Assembly: GCF_000241325.1 (NCBI RefSeq)
Contig: NZ_BAEI01000081.1
Span: 1-64,000 of the forward strand
DNA from: Gordonia polyisoprenivorans NBRC 16320 = JCM 10675
GTDB taxonomy: Bacteria; Actinomycetota; Actinomycetes; Mycobacteriales; Mycobacteriaceae
Length of the DNA stretch: 64,000 nt
Reading direction: 5' to 3'
Position 1 is the first letter of the stretch. Every line of letters starts with the position of its first letter. A program made the translations under genes and the position numbers. Of the stretch, positions 1 to 7,920 are shown in pieces. The notes under the pieces were generated by a model that worked only from the letters and a program-made list of their open reading frames with translations, was not told the origin of the DNA and searched no databases.

Positions 1-78
1 ACCCATCGGGGAAAGGGTTCCTCGACCATCGGGGAAACGGGCTCCTCGACAGTCGGGGGCTCCTCGACCAGCGGGGGC
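1..78. repeat. Short imperfect tandem repeats at window edge
   Basis: Three to four imperfect copies of a roughly 18-25 base unit built on CCTCGACCATCGGGG followed by a G-rich stretch lie just downstream of the short-chain dehydrogenase stop. The copies differ in length and sequence. They could be the degenerate tail of a neighbouring gene cut by the window edge or a small intergenic repeat. No gene can be supported in these bases. Confidence 0.4.
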
Positions 79-849
79 CTACTGTGCGATCAGCTTGTTG
101 ACGGTGCGGTTCAGGAAGTTCGGGATGAACTTGGCGGCGTTGTTGAGGAACAGCGTCTGGGTGCCGACGGAGTAGCTGGTGCGGTGCAGCAGGCGATCGA
201 TGCGATTCGGGTTCACCGACTCGTAGACCTTCTCGGCAACCTCCTCGGGCGTGATGCGCACCCCGAGGGTCGTGGTCGACTTGGCGTCGTTGTCGGCGAG
301 GGCGGTCTTGGCCCACAGCGGCCAGATGCCGACGACGCGGATGTCCTCGTGCTCCCACTCGAGTTCGAGGGCTTCGGTGAGGCCGGCGACGTAGAACTTG
401 GTGGCCGAATAGGTGGCGATGCCGGGCTGGCCGTAGATCGCCGACGCCGAGGCGATGTTGACCAGGTGCGCGCCCGGCGTCCTCTTCAGGTACGGGTAGG
501 CGGCCTGCGCGCCGAGGGTCACGCCCAGGGCGTCGATGTCGATCTGCGCGCGGATCGCCTCGGGGGTGATCTCGTCGAGGCGTCCGGCGACGAGGATGCC
601 GGCGTTGTTGTCGAGGACGTCCAGGGTGCCGCCGCTGTGTTCGGTGAATGCGGCGAGTGCGTCAGCCCACTGTTGTGGTTCGCGGACGTCGAGGACGCCG
701 GTGATGAAGTCGGGGTGATCGGCGGACACCTTGTCGAGTGCTTCTGGGTTCACGTCGTAGACGCCAACGGTCCATCCTTCGCGCTCGAATCGCTCGGCCG
801 TCGCCAGTCCGATGCCCGACGCACCGCCGGTGATGAAGATGGAAGACAT
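79..849 (-). CDS. Short-chain dehydrogenase/reductase (SDR)
   Basis: This 256-residue protein is a classical NAD(P)-dependent short-chain dehydrogenase. The start is placed at base 849 because GAGGAG lies a few bases upstream and the protein then opens directly with the Rossmann motif TGGASGIG. The NNAG motif follows the fourth strand, and the catalytic Tyr-x3-Lys appears as YSATK after the expected Ser. The C-terminal tail carries a short hydrophobic stretch. The family oxidises or reduces alcohol/ketone groups; the substrate cannot be told from sequence. It is divergent from the AurF-like oxygenase operon, and the two share about 170 bases of regulatory sequence that contains inverted repeats, so co-regulation is plausible. 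Confidence 0.9.
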   Translation of the reverse strand: MSSIFITGGASGIGLATAERFEREGWTVGVYDVNPEALDKVSADHPDFITGVLDVREPQQWADALAAFTEHSGGTLDVLDNNAGILVAGRLDEITPEAIRAQIDIDALGVTLGAQAAYPYLKRTPGAHLVNIASASAIYGQPGIATYSATKFYVAGLTEALELEWEHEDIRVVGIWPLWAKTALADNDAKSTTTLGVRITPEEVAEKVYESVNPNRIDRLLHRTSYSVGTQTLFLNNAAKFIPNFLNRTVNKLIAQ

Positions 850-896
850 GTGCACTCCTCGGTGTGACCTGCGCAAACGTGGTACCACTCAGAACT

Positions 897-908
897 TACT
901 GGTGAGTA
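897..908. promoter_or_regulatory. Small palindrome, possible TetR-type operator
   Basis: TACT-GGTG-AGTA forms a short inverted repeat between the divergent dehydrogenase and oxygenase operon. TetR-family sites often look like this, but no regulator gene is adjacent. Low-confidence call. Confidence 0.25.
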
Positions 909-950
909 TAGTAGCGAAGCTGTTTACCAGGTCACACGGGACTGCTATCT

Positions 951-986
951 TGACAACAAGCGTTGATATGACATCAGCCGTTGTCA
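951..986. promoter_or_regulatory. Nested inverted repeat upstream of the AurF-like operon
   Basis: Outer arms TGACAAC and GTTGTCA enclose an inner dyad TGAT-ATGAC-ATCA. The element ends 34 bases before the oxygenase start codon, a good place for an operator over the promoter. Both arms and inner dyad are seen directly; the regulator is unknown. Confidence 0.45.
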
Positions 987-1020
987 TAGAAAGACCCGAC
1001 CGAGACGGAGGCACCGCGAC

Positions 1021-1971
1021 ATGACCGCCGCAATGGACCGCACAGCTCCTCACACCCCCACTGACGACGACGGAGTCGTCGTCAGCATGCACGACCAGGG
1101 AACCGACGAGGTGTCGACGCGCCTGCTCGCGTCGGCGGCCCGGCTGTCGCGCAATGCGATGACCGAGATCGACTGGTCTCTGCCCATGGACCCGACGAAG
1201 TACGGCTGCAGCCCGGAATGGTCGTCGCTCTACGGCACCGCCTACTGGGACGAACTGACCGAGGAGCAGCGCATCTCGGTCACCCGCCACGAGTTCGCGT
1301 CGATCATGAACATCGGCATCTGGTTCGAGATGATCCTGCAGGAAATGGTCGTCCGCGATCAGTACCTCGGCGCCTACCACAGCCCCGAGTTCCAGTTCGC
1401 GCTCACCGAGATCGCCGACGAGTGCCGCCACTCGATCATGTTCGCCAAGGCGAGTGAGAAGATGGTCGGCACCTCCTACAAGCCGACCAAGTGGGTCGGT
1501 CGGCTCGGCAGGTTCTTCAAGGGCACCGCCAAGAACGAGGTCGCCTACGCCGGCATCCTCGTCGCCGAAGAGGTCCTCGACGTCTTCCAGCGTGGCTGCA
1601 TGCGCGACGAGCGGGTGCTCCCGTTCATCCGTACCGTCAACGAGATCCACGTTCTCGAGGAATCGCGGCACATGAAGTTCGCGCGCGAAGAGGTGCGTGA
1701 GTCGATGCGGGGCATCAGCTGGGCCCGCCGCCAGTTCAGTGCGCTGTACGTGTCGGTTGCCGCGTACATGATCGTGTCGAGCCTGGTCCAGCGCAAGGCA
1801 TTCGAGGACGCCGGACTCGACGCCGACCGTGCCGTGGAGGAGATGAACCACAACTCGCACTTCCAGTCGATGATCCGCAGCAGCTGCGCGCATCTGATGG
1901 AGTTCCTCGACGAGGTGGGCCTGCTGACCCGCCCGGCGATGCACTACTACCGGAAAGTGCACATGCTCTGA
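1021..1971 (+). CDS. AurF-like di-iron oxygenase
   Basis: The 316-residue protein resembles the AurF family of ferritin-like di-iron oxygenases, whose founding member oxidises p-aminobenzoate to p-nitrobenzoate. Two ExxH metal-ligand motifs are visible, ECRH at residues 134-137 and ESRH at 214-217. Further acidic residues on neighbouring helices (E103/E108 and E183/E184) fit the remaining ligands. Its stop codon overlaps the start of a ferredoxin-reductase fusion (TGATG), and such enzymes need electrons, so the next gene is the obvious redox partner. The substrate is unknown; many actinobacterial members of this family have no assigned reaction. The start is the first ATG, shortly after the nested inverted repeat. 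Confidence 0.88.
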   Translation: MTAAMDRTAPHTPTDDDGVVVSMHDQGTDEVSTRLLASAARLSRNAMTEIDWSLPMDPTKYGCSPEWSSLYGTAYWDELTEEQRISVTRHEFASIMNIGIWFEMILQEMVVRDQYLGAYHSPEFQFALTEIADECRHSIMFAKASEKMVGTSYKPTKWVGRLGRFFKGTAKNEVAYAGILVAEEVLDVFQRGCMRDERVLPFIRTVNEIHVLEESRHMKFAREEVRESMRGISWARRQFSALYVSVAAYMIVSSLVQRKAFEDAGLDADRAVEEMNHNSHFQSMIRSSCAHLMEFLDEVGLLTRPAMHYYRKVHML

Positions 1972-3554
1972 TGTTTGTCATCACCCAATCCTGTTGCAGC
2001 GACGCAGCATGCGTGTCGGTCTGTCCGGTCAACTGCATCCACCCGACTCCTGAGGAGCGGGGCTTCGGGACCTCCGACATCCTGCACATCGACCCGCAGG
2101 CCTGCATCGACTGTGGTGCCTGCGCCGACGCCTGCCCGGTGGACGCGATCTTCCCCGCCGACAAGCTCGGCACCCGCGACAAGGTCTTCGTCGAGATCAA
2201 CGCCGACTACTACAAGAACAACCCGGACGTGACCTCGGGGTGGTCGGACGTGGTCTACCCGGAGATCCCGAAACTCCCTGCGGGACTGCGGGTTGCGCTC
2301 GTCGGCACCGGACCGTCGGGTGGATACGCCCTGCGGACCCTGCTCGACCGGACCGAGGCGGACGTGACCGTCATCGACAAGCTGCCCACCCCGGGCGGTC
2401 TCGTGCGTGCCGGTGTGGCCCCCGACCATCCGGGTACCAAGGGCGTGTTGGGCGGCTTCGACCTGCTCTACCGCGATCCCCGCGTCATGATGGCCACCAA
2501 CGTCGAGGTGGGGGAGGCGCCGGGGCAGATCACCCCCGCCGAACTCGCCGACCATTTCGACGCCGTGTTCTACGCCGTCGGCGCGAGTGAGTCACGGCGC
2601 CTGGGGATTCCGGGTGAGGAGCTTGCCGGCTCGACGTCGGCGACCGAACTCGTTGCGTGGTACAACGCGGTGCCCGGCGCTGACGCCGCACCCCCGATCC
2701 GTCGCGATCACACCGCGACCGGCCGGGCCGTCATCGTCGGCACCGGCAACGTCGCTCTCGACGTCGCCCGTATCCTCATCTCGCCGCCGGAGTTGTTGGC
2801 CACCACCGACATCGCCGACCGTGCGCTGCGCATCCTCGAGGAGCAGAACGTCCACGAGGTCGTCGTGCTCGGCCGTCGTGATCAGGCGTCGGCGGCCTAC
2901 ACCTCGGCCGAATACCGTGCGTTGTCGACGATTCCGGGTGTGGAGGTCGTCGTCCACGACGATCCCGACGCCGAATTGCCGGACTTCACCGGTCCCGCCG
3001 ACCCGCAGCACCGTCGCATCGTGTTCCTCTTCCACTCCGCCCCGGAGCGCATCCTCGGCCAGACGCAGGTCGAGGCCGTCGACGTCCGAACCGGATCGCA
3101 CACCCGTCGCATCGCTGCCGATCTCGCGGTGCGCTCCGTCGGGTATCGGTCGGTGCCGATCGCTGGACTGCCCTTCGACGACGCGCGTGGCGTGTTCCCC
3201 AACGACGAGGGCCGGATGCTCGATGAGCACGGGCAGGTCATCCCGGGCGTGTATGTCCTGGGGTGGGCCAAGCGCGGCCCGAGTGGTGGTATCGGTGCCA
3301 ACAAGATGTGCGCGCAACGCACCGTGGAGGACTTCATCGACGACGCCGTCGCGGGTGTCCTGCCCCGATCCGGGCGCGCGGCCGAGGAGTTCGGAGCGTT
3401 GTTGCGCAAGCGAACCCGCCACGTCATCGGCTACCGCGGCATGCGCGCCATCGACCGCATCGAACGGCGCCGCGGCGAGGAGCAGGGCCGCCCGCGCGTG
3501 AAGTTCACCCGTATCCCCGACATGGTCGGCGCGGCGGGATGGCGCAAACGATGA
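1971..3554 (+). CDS. Ferredoxin fused to FAD/NADP ferredoxin reductase (FprB-like)
   Basis: The 527-residue protein has two parts. Residues 1-90 are a bacterial ferredoxin with cluster motifs CVSVCPVNC and CIDCGACADACP. From about residue 105 to the end it is an adrenodoxin-reductase-type flavoprotein with FAD motif GTGPSG, NADP motif GTGNVALD and the C-terminal GWAKRGPSG segment. The domain order matches mycobacterial FprB. It should pass electrons from NADPH through FAD to Fe-S clusters, here very likely to the AurF-like oxygenase whose stop codon it overlaps. The reading frame is intact and the length is usual for FprB. Confidence 0.92.
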   Translation: MFVITQSCCSDAACVSVCPVNCIHPTPEERGFGTSDILHIDPQACIDCGACADACPVDAIFPADKLGTRDKVFVEINADYYKNNPDVTSGWSDVVYPEIPKLPAGLRVALVGTGPSGGYALRTLLDRTEADVTVIDKLPTPGGLVRAGVAPDHPGTKGVLGGFDLLYRDPRVMMATNVEVGEAPGQITPAELADHFDAVFYAVGASESRRLGIPGEELAGSTSATELVAWYNAVPGADAAPPIRRDHTATGRAVIVGTGNVALDVARILISPPELLATTDIADRALRILEEQNVHEVVVLGRRDQASAAYTSAEYRALSTIPGVEVVVHDDPDAELPDFTGPADPQHRRIVFLFHSAPERILGQTQVEAVDVRTGSHTRRIAADLAVRSVGYRSVPIAGLPFDDARGVFPNDEGRMLDEHGQVIPGVYVLGWAKRGPSGGIGANKMCAQRTVEDFIDDAVAGVLPRSGRAAEEFGALLRKRTRHVIGYRGMRAIDRIERRRGEEQGRPRVKFTRIPDMVGAAGWRKR

Positions 3555-3961
3555 CCGCGGCAATCGAATCCCCGCGGCCGGTCTGGTATCGCCGATCCCT
3601 GCTCGCGGTGTTCATCGCGTCGTTCTTCACCCAGAATGCGATTGCGCTGCCGTATGTGGCGCGCAACGGGGCGTCGTCGGCGAAGGACTTCTTCGTCGGG
3701 GACATCCTCAAGACCACCCCGGGCCGGTTCGCGATGGTCGATCTCGGCTACGTCGTGCTGGGCTTTCACCTCTGGGCGTTCGCCGAGGCGCGACGGCTGA
3801 GCATCCTGCGGTGGTGGATCGCCTCGGTGGTACTGACCTTCGGCGTCGGCATCGCCACCGCGATCCCGTTCTTCCTGCTGGCCCGCGACCGGGCCCTGTC
3901 CCTAGGAGACGGTAGCCCGCTGCGAGAGCGGTGCAGCGGGGCCAATGGGTCAGTCAGCTGA
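3551..3961 (+). CDS. DUF2834-like small membrane protein
   Basis: This 136-residue protein has about three hydrophobic segments. It resembles the DUF2834 family, whose function is not known. The start at 3551 is chosen because ATGA there overlaps the stop of the reductase; another ATG at 3539 is in frame. The overlap places it as the third gene of the oxygenase operon. The last few codons overlap the end of the convergent acyl-CoA dehydrogenase by 12 bases. A role in membrane tethering of the oxidation system is possible but only inferred from position. Confidence 0.75.
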   Translation: MTAAIESPRPVWYRRSLLAVFIASFFTQNAIALPYVARNGASSAKDFFVGDILKTTPGRFAMVDLGYVVLGFHLWAFAEARRLSILRWWIASVVLTFGVGIATAIPFFLLARDRALSLGDGSPLRERCSGANGSVS

Positions 3962-5254
3962 CGTGCGCGTACCGAATCCTTGCATATTCCTGGTGAATTC
4001 AAGTGATTTGTTGTCCGCGAAAGTGTCGGGTGAGAATGCCGGGTCGGTCATCACACCCCAAGCTCGACGGCGTTGCATCGCGAGGTTTCCGGCGTCGTAG
4101 AGAGGGAAGACGATGGCTTCACGGTAGAGCTTGGCCAGCGGAAAGCGGCGGTCGAGTGCGTTGACGCCGACCACGCGCATGCAGTCGTAGACCACGCTTT
4201 GCATCAGGTCGCCGCAGTAGGTCTTGTTCATTCCGGCGATGGCATGGCCTTGCCCGGGATGGGTGTCCATGTAGTGGGCGGTCTTCCAGCTGAAGTATCG
4301 GCCGGCTTCGATGCGGGCTGCGATTTCGGTGAGAAGGTTGCCCACTGCTTGATGATGGATGATGGGCGCGGTCCCGCCGCCGGTGTAGGTCCTCGCCCAC
4401 TTGAGTGTGAAGTCGTATGCGCTGCGCGCTACGGCCACTGCGGCGATACTCGCGATGGGTGCCGACCAAGTGAAGTTGCGATGTATGAGCAGGTCTCCCT
4501 GGGTGCCGGTCAGCATGTTCTCTTCGGGGATATGAGCGTCGCGAAAGGTCATGGTGACGTTCTGGCATGTGCGATGAGCCATCTTGTCGATGACCTCGTA
4601 AGTGATGCCTGCGGTGCCGCGCTCGACGACGAAGGCACCGAGTGCGTCGACGGCGCCGCGGGTGGTATCGGTGCGTGCGACACACACATTGATGTCGGCA
4701 CCTCGAAGGTCCCATCCTCCGGCGTTGGCGGGCCAGTGTTTCTCGCCGTTCACCACAAACTCGCCACGGCGTGGTTTGTGTTCAGCGAGAAGTTGTATGC
4801 CTGCCATGGGATTCGGATGGTCGAAGTTGGCGGTGCCGCCGCGTTCGCTGACGACCCAGCCGGCGAGGAAAGTGCCGGTCGTGTCCTCGGTGGCCTTGGT
4901 AATCCAGCGTTCGCGTTGTTCTTCGGTACCGAGCCACAAGATCGGCATGAGCGAGAGTCCGTTGACGAGCAGAATCGTGGGGAATCCTGGGTCGGCGGCG
5001 CAGAGTTCTTCGATCGCGATGAGGAAATCGACGTTACTTGCGCCACCACCGCCGTACTGGCGAGGCAGAAACATTGTGGTGAAGCCGTTCTCTGCGGCGA
5101 GCCGATAAATCGGCTGCATCGCGCGGAACGCCTCATGCGGATCGCCGATCGCGTCGGCGCGCTCGGCAGCAGGACGCAGCACGTCGATGGCGAATTCGCG
5201 CGCACGCGCTTTCAGCCGCTGTTGCTTCTGTGTCAGGTCGAACCCGATAGCCAC
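3950..5254 (-). CDS. Acyl-CoA dehydrogenase family protein
   Basis: The 434-residue flavoprotein has the acyl-CoA dehydrogenase layout: N-terminal helical domain, middle beta domain and C-terminal four-helix domain. YGGGGASNVDFLIA and the G-rich VVSERGGTAN region are characteristic. It starts with GTG at 5254, preceded by GGAGG at good spacing. It is clearly paralogous to the gene at 5922-7232: the two share the YGGGG block, the glycine-rich middle and the C-terminal ending around LYDAGN. The substrate is not predictable. An Rrf2 regulator lies between the two paralogues, all on the same strand. Confidence 0.9.
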   Translation of the reverse strand: MAIGFDLTQKQQRLKARAREFAIDVLRPAAERADAIGDPHEAFRAMQPIYRLAAENGFTTMFLPRQYGGGGASNVDFLIAIEELCAADPGFPTILLVNGLSLMPILWLGTEEQRERWITKATEDTTGTFLAGWVVSERGGTANFDHPNPMAGIQLLAEHKPRRGEFVVNGEKHWPANAGGWDLRGADINVCVARTDTTRGAVDALGAFVVERGTAGITYEVIDKMAHRTCQNVTMTFRDAHIPEENMLTGTQGDLLIHRNFTWSAPIASIAAVAVARSAYDFTLKWARTYTGGGTAPIIHHQAVGNLLTEIAARIEAGRYFSWKTAHYMDTHPGQGHAIAGMNKTYCGDLMQSVVYDCMRVVGVNALDRRFPLAKLYREAIVFPLYDAGNLAMQRRRAWGVMTDPAFSPDTFADNKSLEFTRNMQGFGTRTSAD

Positions 5255-5347
5255 TTACTACCTCCGAAGGAAGCCAGCACAACACGGACGGAAGCTAGCC
5301 GAGCAGACGGGCCGGGGAGCAGGCCCGATGACGCCTCGGTCAAGCGG

Positions 5348-5800
5348 TCATGCGACCGGGGGTCCACTGTGCGTCATGCCGAGTGCTCCCAGCAAGCCGT
5401 AATCATTGGTGGCGATATCTGCCAGCGTGGCTTGATCGAGGACCTCGAAATACGCATCGAGAGCTTGGGCGAAGACATTTCGAGCCCCGCACACCCCGGC
5501 GATCCGGCAGTAGCGGACCGGTCCGAGGCACTCCACAACGGCGAAGTCGGACTCCATGATTCGCATGATCTGACCCACCGTGATCGTGGACGGATCTCGC
5601 ACCAGATGCACTCCGCCGCCCCGGCCGCGCGTCGTCTCCACAATGTCGGCCCCGGCCAACTTCTGTACCACCTTGTCCAGGTGGTTGCGCGAAATACGGT
5701 GAGCCGCTGCGATTTCGGCGACTGATCCGCGCTGTTCCGGCGCGACACGCAGGTACAGCAGCACCCTCAGGGCGTAGTCGGCGTGGCTCGTGTGCTTCAT
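5348..5800 (-). CDS. Rrf2-family transcriptional regulator (NsrR/IscR-like)
   Basis: The 150-residue protein starts MKHTSHADYALRVLLYL, the usual Rrf2 opening, followed by a winged helix containing HRISRNHLDKVV and the wing GRGGGVHL. Three cysteines in the segment CLGPVRYC...C sit where NsrR and IscR bind a Fe-S cluster, so it probably senses nitric oxide, oxygen or iron-sulphur status. The start at 5800 is preferred over an upstream ATG because it gives the conserved N-terminus. It sits between two acyl-CoA dehydrogenase genes on the same strand and may control one or both. NO sensing would also fit the nitrite/nitrate genes nearby, but no site could be matched. Confidence 0.85.
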   Translation of the reverse strand: MKHTSHADYALRVLLYLRVAPEQRGSVAEIAAAHRISRNHLDKVVQKLAGADIVETTRGRGGGVHLVRDPSTITVGQIMRIMESDFAVVECLGPVRYCRIAGVCGARNVFAQALDAYFEVLDQATLADIATNDYGLLGALGMTHSGPPVA

Positions 5801-5869
5801 GGTGGCCTCCAGCGGCAACGTGTTCACCGATCGTACCGGCCTTCAACGGTTGCCGCGGTTCGCGCGAGT

Positions 5870-5914
5870 GAGGGTGTGGCCGCATCTGTTACGGACTGAT
5901 CGAGCCACACCCTC
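5870..5914 (-). terminator. Rho-independent-like hairpin after acyl-CoA dehydrogenase
   Basis: An 11-base perfect stem GAGGGTGTGGC / GCCACACCCTC with a 23-base loop begins 8 bases past the stop codon of the dehydrogenase at 5922. It lacks a strong U-run, as is common in high-GC actinobacteria. Confidence 0.6.
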
Positions 5915-5921
5915 GTCCGCG

Positions 5922-7232
5922 TCAGCCGGCGATGGTGCCGATGCTTTCGTGGTGCTTGTCGAACTGCACGTATTCGTCCTCCATGATGGCGCGCGGGTTG
6001 AAGGCGGGATCTGCGATGATGCCGTGGACACGTCGACGCTGCATGCCCATGTTGCCGCCGTCGTAGATCGGCAGGACCGCGGCTTCGCGCAACAGTTTTC
6101 CGAATCCGTTCTTCGTCTCCAGGCTGTTGACGCCCACGATCTGCATGCATTTGTAGACGCAGTCGAACATCAGCTCGGTGACCTGGATCTTGTTCATGGC
6201 CCCGACCAGCTCCGCATGCTGTTCGTGCTTGTCGAGGTAGTCGGCAGCCCGCCACGAGAATGAACGTGCCATCTCGATCTTCGATGCCACGTCACCGAGC
6301 ACGTAGCCGACGTTCTGGAAGCCGATGATCGGCTTGAGTCCACCTGCGGTGTTCGTCTTGGCCCAGTTCAGAGCGGTTTCGTATGCGGCGCGGGCCATTC
6401 CGACGGCCGCGATGGCTGCCACCGGACCGGACCAGGCGAAGTTGCGGTTGATGACCAGATCGCCGTTCCCCGCCGCGCCGGGCAGAAGATTGGCGGCGGG
6501 GATTCGCGCATTGTCGAAGACGATCTCGGCGTTGGAGGCGAGTCGATGGCCGATCTTGTCGAGATGACGGTAGCTGACACCCGGTGTGTTGCGCTCGAGG
6601 ATCAGGGCGGACAAACCCTCGGTTCCGCCCTTCTCCGAATCGGTGCGGACGATGAGTGTCCCGGCATTGGTGCCCTGTTCGTCCCATCCGGCAGAAGACG
6701 GCCAGTACTTGCGGCCGTTGACAAGGTAGTCGTCACCGTCGCGCACCGCGGTGAGCCCCACCCCGGCCGGTCGCGGCAGCTGGATATCGAAGTTCGCTGT
6801 GCCGGCGGGGTTGCCGGGCGGCTCGCTGGCTGTCCACCCGCCGAGGTACTCGCCGGTCGGATCGGATGTCGCCGCAGTGAGGAACTTCTCCTTCTGTTCA
6901 TCGCTGCCGTACCAGGCAATCGGCATCAGTCCCAATCCGTTACACAGCACCGTGCAGGCGAAGCCGGGATCGACTACGCAGATCTCTTCTGCGGCGATGA
7001 CCAGGTCAACGCAGGACACGCCGCCTCCGCCGTACTCGGTGGGCAGCATGCACATGGCAATCCCGGCCCGATAGGCCTCGATGTACGCAGGCTTGGTCAG
7101 TTGAAATCCCTTGAGCGGATCGGGCTCCGCGTCGGCTTCGACGATGACGGGTGCCAGTACGTTCTCGGCGAATTCGCGAACCTCGTGCTGCAGTTTGCGC
7201 TGCTCCGAGGACATTGTGAAGTTGATGGACAT
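5922..7232 (-). CDS. Acyl-CoA dehydrogenase family protein (second paralogue)
   Basis: The 436-residue protein is a full-length acyl-CoA dehydrogenase-like flavoprotein. The start MSINFTMSSEQRKL at 7232 has GGAG upstream; the reading frame is open further upstream but without conserved sequence. Visible landmarks are YGGGGVSCVDLVIAAEEI, a serine/glycine-rich central FAD region and PIYDGGNMGMQRRR near the C terminus. It is the paralogue of the gene at 3950-5254, and the pair may act as a heteromer or on related acyl-CoA substrates. A perfect 12-base inverted repeat stands 83 bases upstream, indicating dedicated regulation. Confidence 0.9.
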   Translation of the reverse strand: MSINFTMSSEQRKLQHEVREFAENVLAPVIVEADAEPDPLKGFQLTKPAYIEAYRAGIAMCMLPTEYGGGGVSCVDLVIAAEEICVVDPGFACTVLCNGLGLMPIAWYGSDEQKEKFLTAATSDPTGEYLGGWTASEPPGNPAGTANFDIQLPRPAGVGLTAVRDGDDYLVNGRKYWPSSAGWDEQGTNAGTLIVRTDSEKGGTEGLSALILERNTPGVSYRHLDKIGHRLASNAEIVFDNARIPAANLLPGAAGNGDLVINRNFAWSGPVAAIAAVGMARAAYETALNWAKTNTAGGLKPIIGFQNVGYVLGDVASKIEMARSFSWRAADYLDKHEQHAELVGAMNKIQVTELMFDCVYKCMQIVGVNSLETKNGFGKLLREAAVLPIYDGGNMGMQRRRVHGIIADPAFNPRAIMEDEYVQFDKHHESIGTIAG

Positions 7233-7572
7233 TGGGTGTCTCCAGTTCTTCAGGGTTTTCACAGACGACCACTGCTTGGCCCCGTTGCTCGAGCTGCGAT
7301 CGACCATGAGAATCCCAAACCGGTATGTCAGATACCGGTTTGGTTCTGTTACCTGCGGGATACCGCTCATTGCTGATTCCTCACCGTGCCGCCGGCCGAC
7401 TGTGAGATCCGCACCGGTCGTGCTCGACAGTGTCCAGATCTTGAACACAGCCGTGGCTGCGATCTTCCTAGCCCGAGACCTCCCGGCCGCCAGGTCGGGA
7501 CGTGAGCGCCTGACAACGCCCTCGTAACACGGCAGCAAGTCGTATTTCACGCGGCGTCGGGATAGTGGCCCC
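7233..7572. other. Divergent intergenic region
   Basis: This 340-base region separates the acyl-CoA dehydrogenase from the nirBD operon. It holds the perfect inverted repeat at 7315-7343 and, closer to the nirB side, the sequence GTAAC-n6-GCAAG at 7524-7539, which only weakly resembles a GlnR half-site pair. No protein-coding gene is supported. Confidence 0.6.
7315..7343. promoter_or_regulatory. Perfect 12-bp inverted repeat, probable operator
   Basis: CCAAACCGGTAT and its exact complement ATACCGGTTTGG flank a five-base spacer GTCAG. The element lies 83 bases upstream of the acyl-CoA dehydrogenase start and about 230 upstream of the nirBD leader gene. Arms this long and symmetrical suggest a dimeric repressor site (TetR, GntR or MarR type). 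A hairpin in an mRNA leader is the alternative. No matching regulator gene is adjacent. Confidence 0.6.
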
Positions 7573-7920
7573 ATGGCCAGTACCCCGCACTTCCTTCAGG
7601 GCGTCTTCGCGTTCACCGGCTCCGGACTCGCCAAGCCCGCGCCGATCGATCCGGGGCTGTCGTATGTGGTGCCCTCCGGACTGACCGCGCAGCCGTTGTA
7701 CTTTCGCGGCGGCAACAGCTCCGGCGAACTGATCTCGGTGACCCTCATGCGTGACGGCGCGCCGATGCGGATCTTCCCGATGGGCGCACGGGGTGCGGTC
7801 AACGTGCCGCTGCGGGTGGTGCAGGACGTCGACCCGGATTCAACCCTCGAACTGCTGCTCGCCGCACCCGAGGGATGCATGGGCGAGGTCGTCATCGACT
7901 TCGGCATGGTGCTCATCTGA
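7573..7920 (+). CDS. Conserved hypothetical protein heading the nirBD operon
   Basis: This 115-residue protein has no motif that I recognise. It has neither signal peptide nor membrane segment and looks like a small beta-rich cytosolic protein, with repeated hydrophobic strands such as LLLAAPEGCMGEVVIDFG near the end. Its stop codon overlaps the nirB start by one base (TGATG), so it is translationally coupled to nitrite reductase and is probably a helper or sensor for it. The coupling is seen directly; the role is inferred. Codon use is like its neighbours. Confidence 0.75.
   Translation: MASTPHFLQGVFAFTGSGLAKPAPIDPGLSYVVPSGLTAQPLYFRGGNSSGELISVTLMRDGAPMRIFPMGARGAVNVPLRVVQDVDPDSTLELLLAAPEGCMGEVVIDFGMVLI

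Noticed and set aside
889..1962. 357-codon minus-strand frame opposite the AurF-like gene
   Set aside because: The + frame has the di-iron motifs and overlaps fprB; the minus frame is the His/Asp/Arg-rich shadow.
4073..5725. 550-codon + strand open frame opposite the acyl-CoA dehydrogenase
   Set aside because: The minus strand carries a clear flavoprotein family and an Rrf2 gene; the + frame has no recognisable features.
7524..7539. GlnR-like site GTAAC-n6-GCAAG before nirBD
   Set aside because: GlnR control of nitrate genes is expected, but only one half matches well and no second pair is seen; too weak to list.
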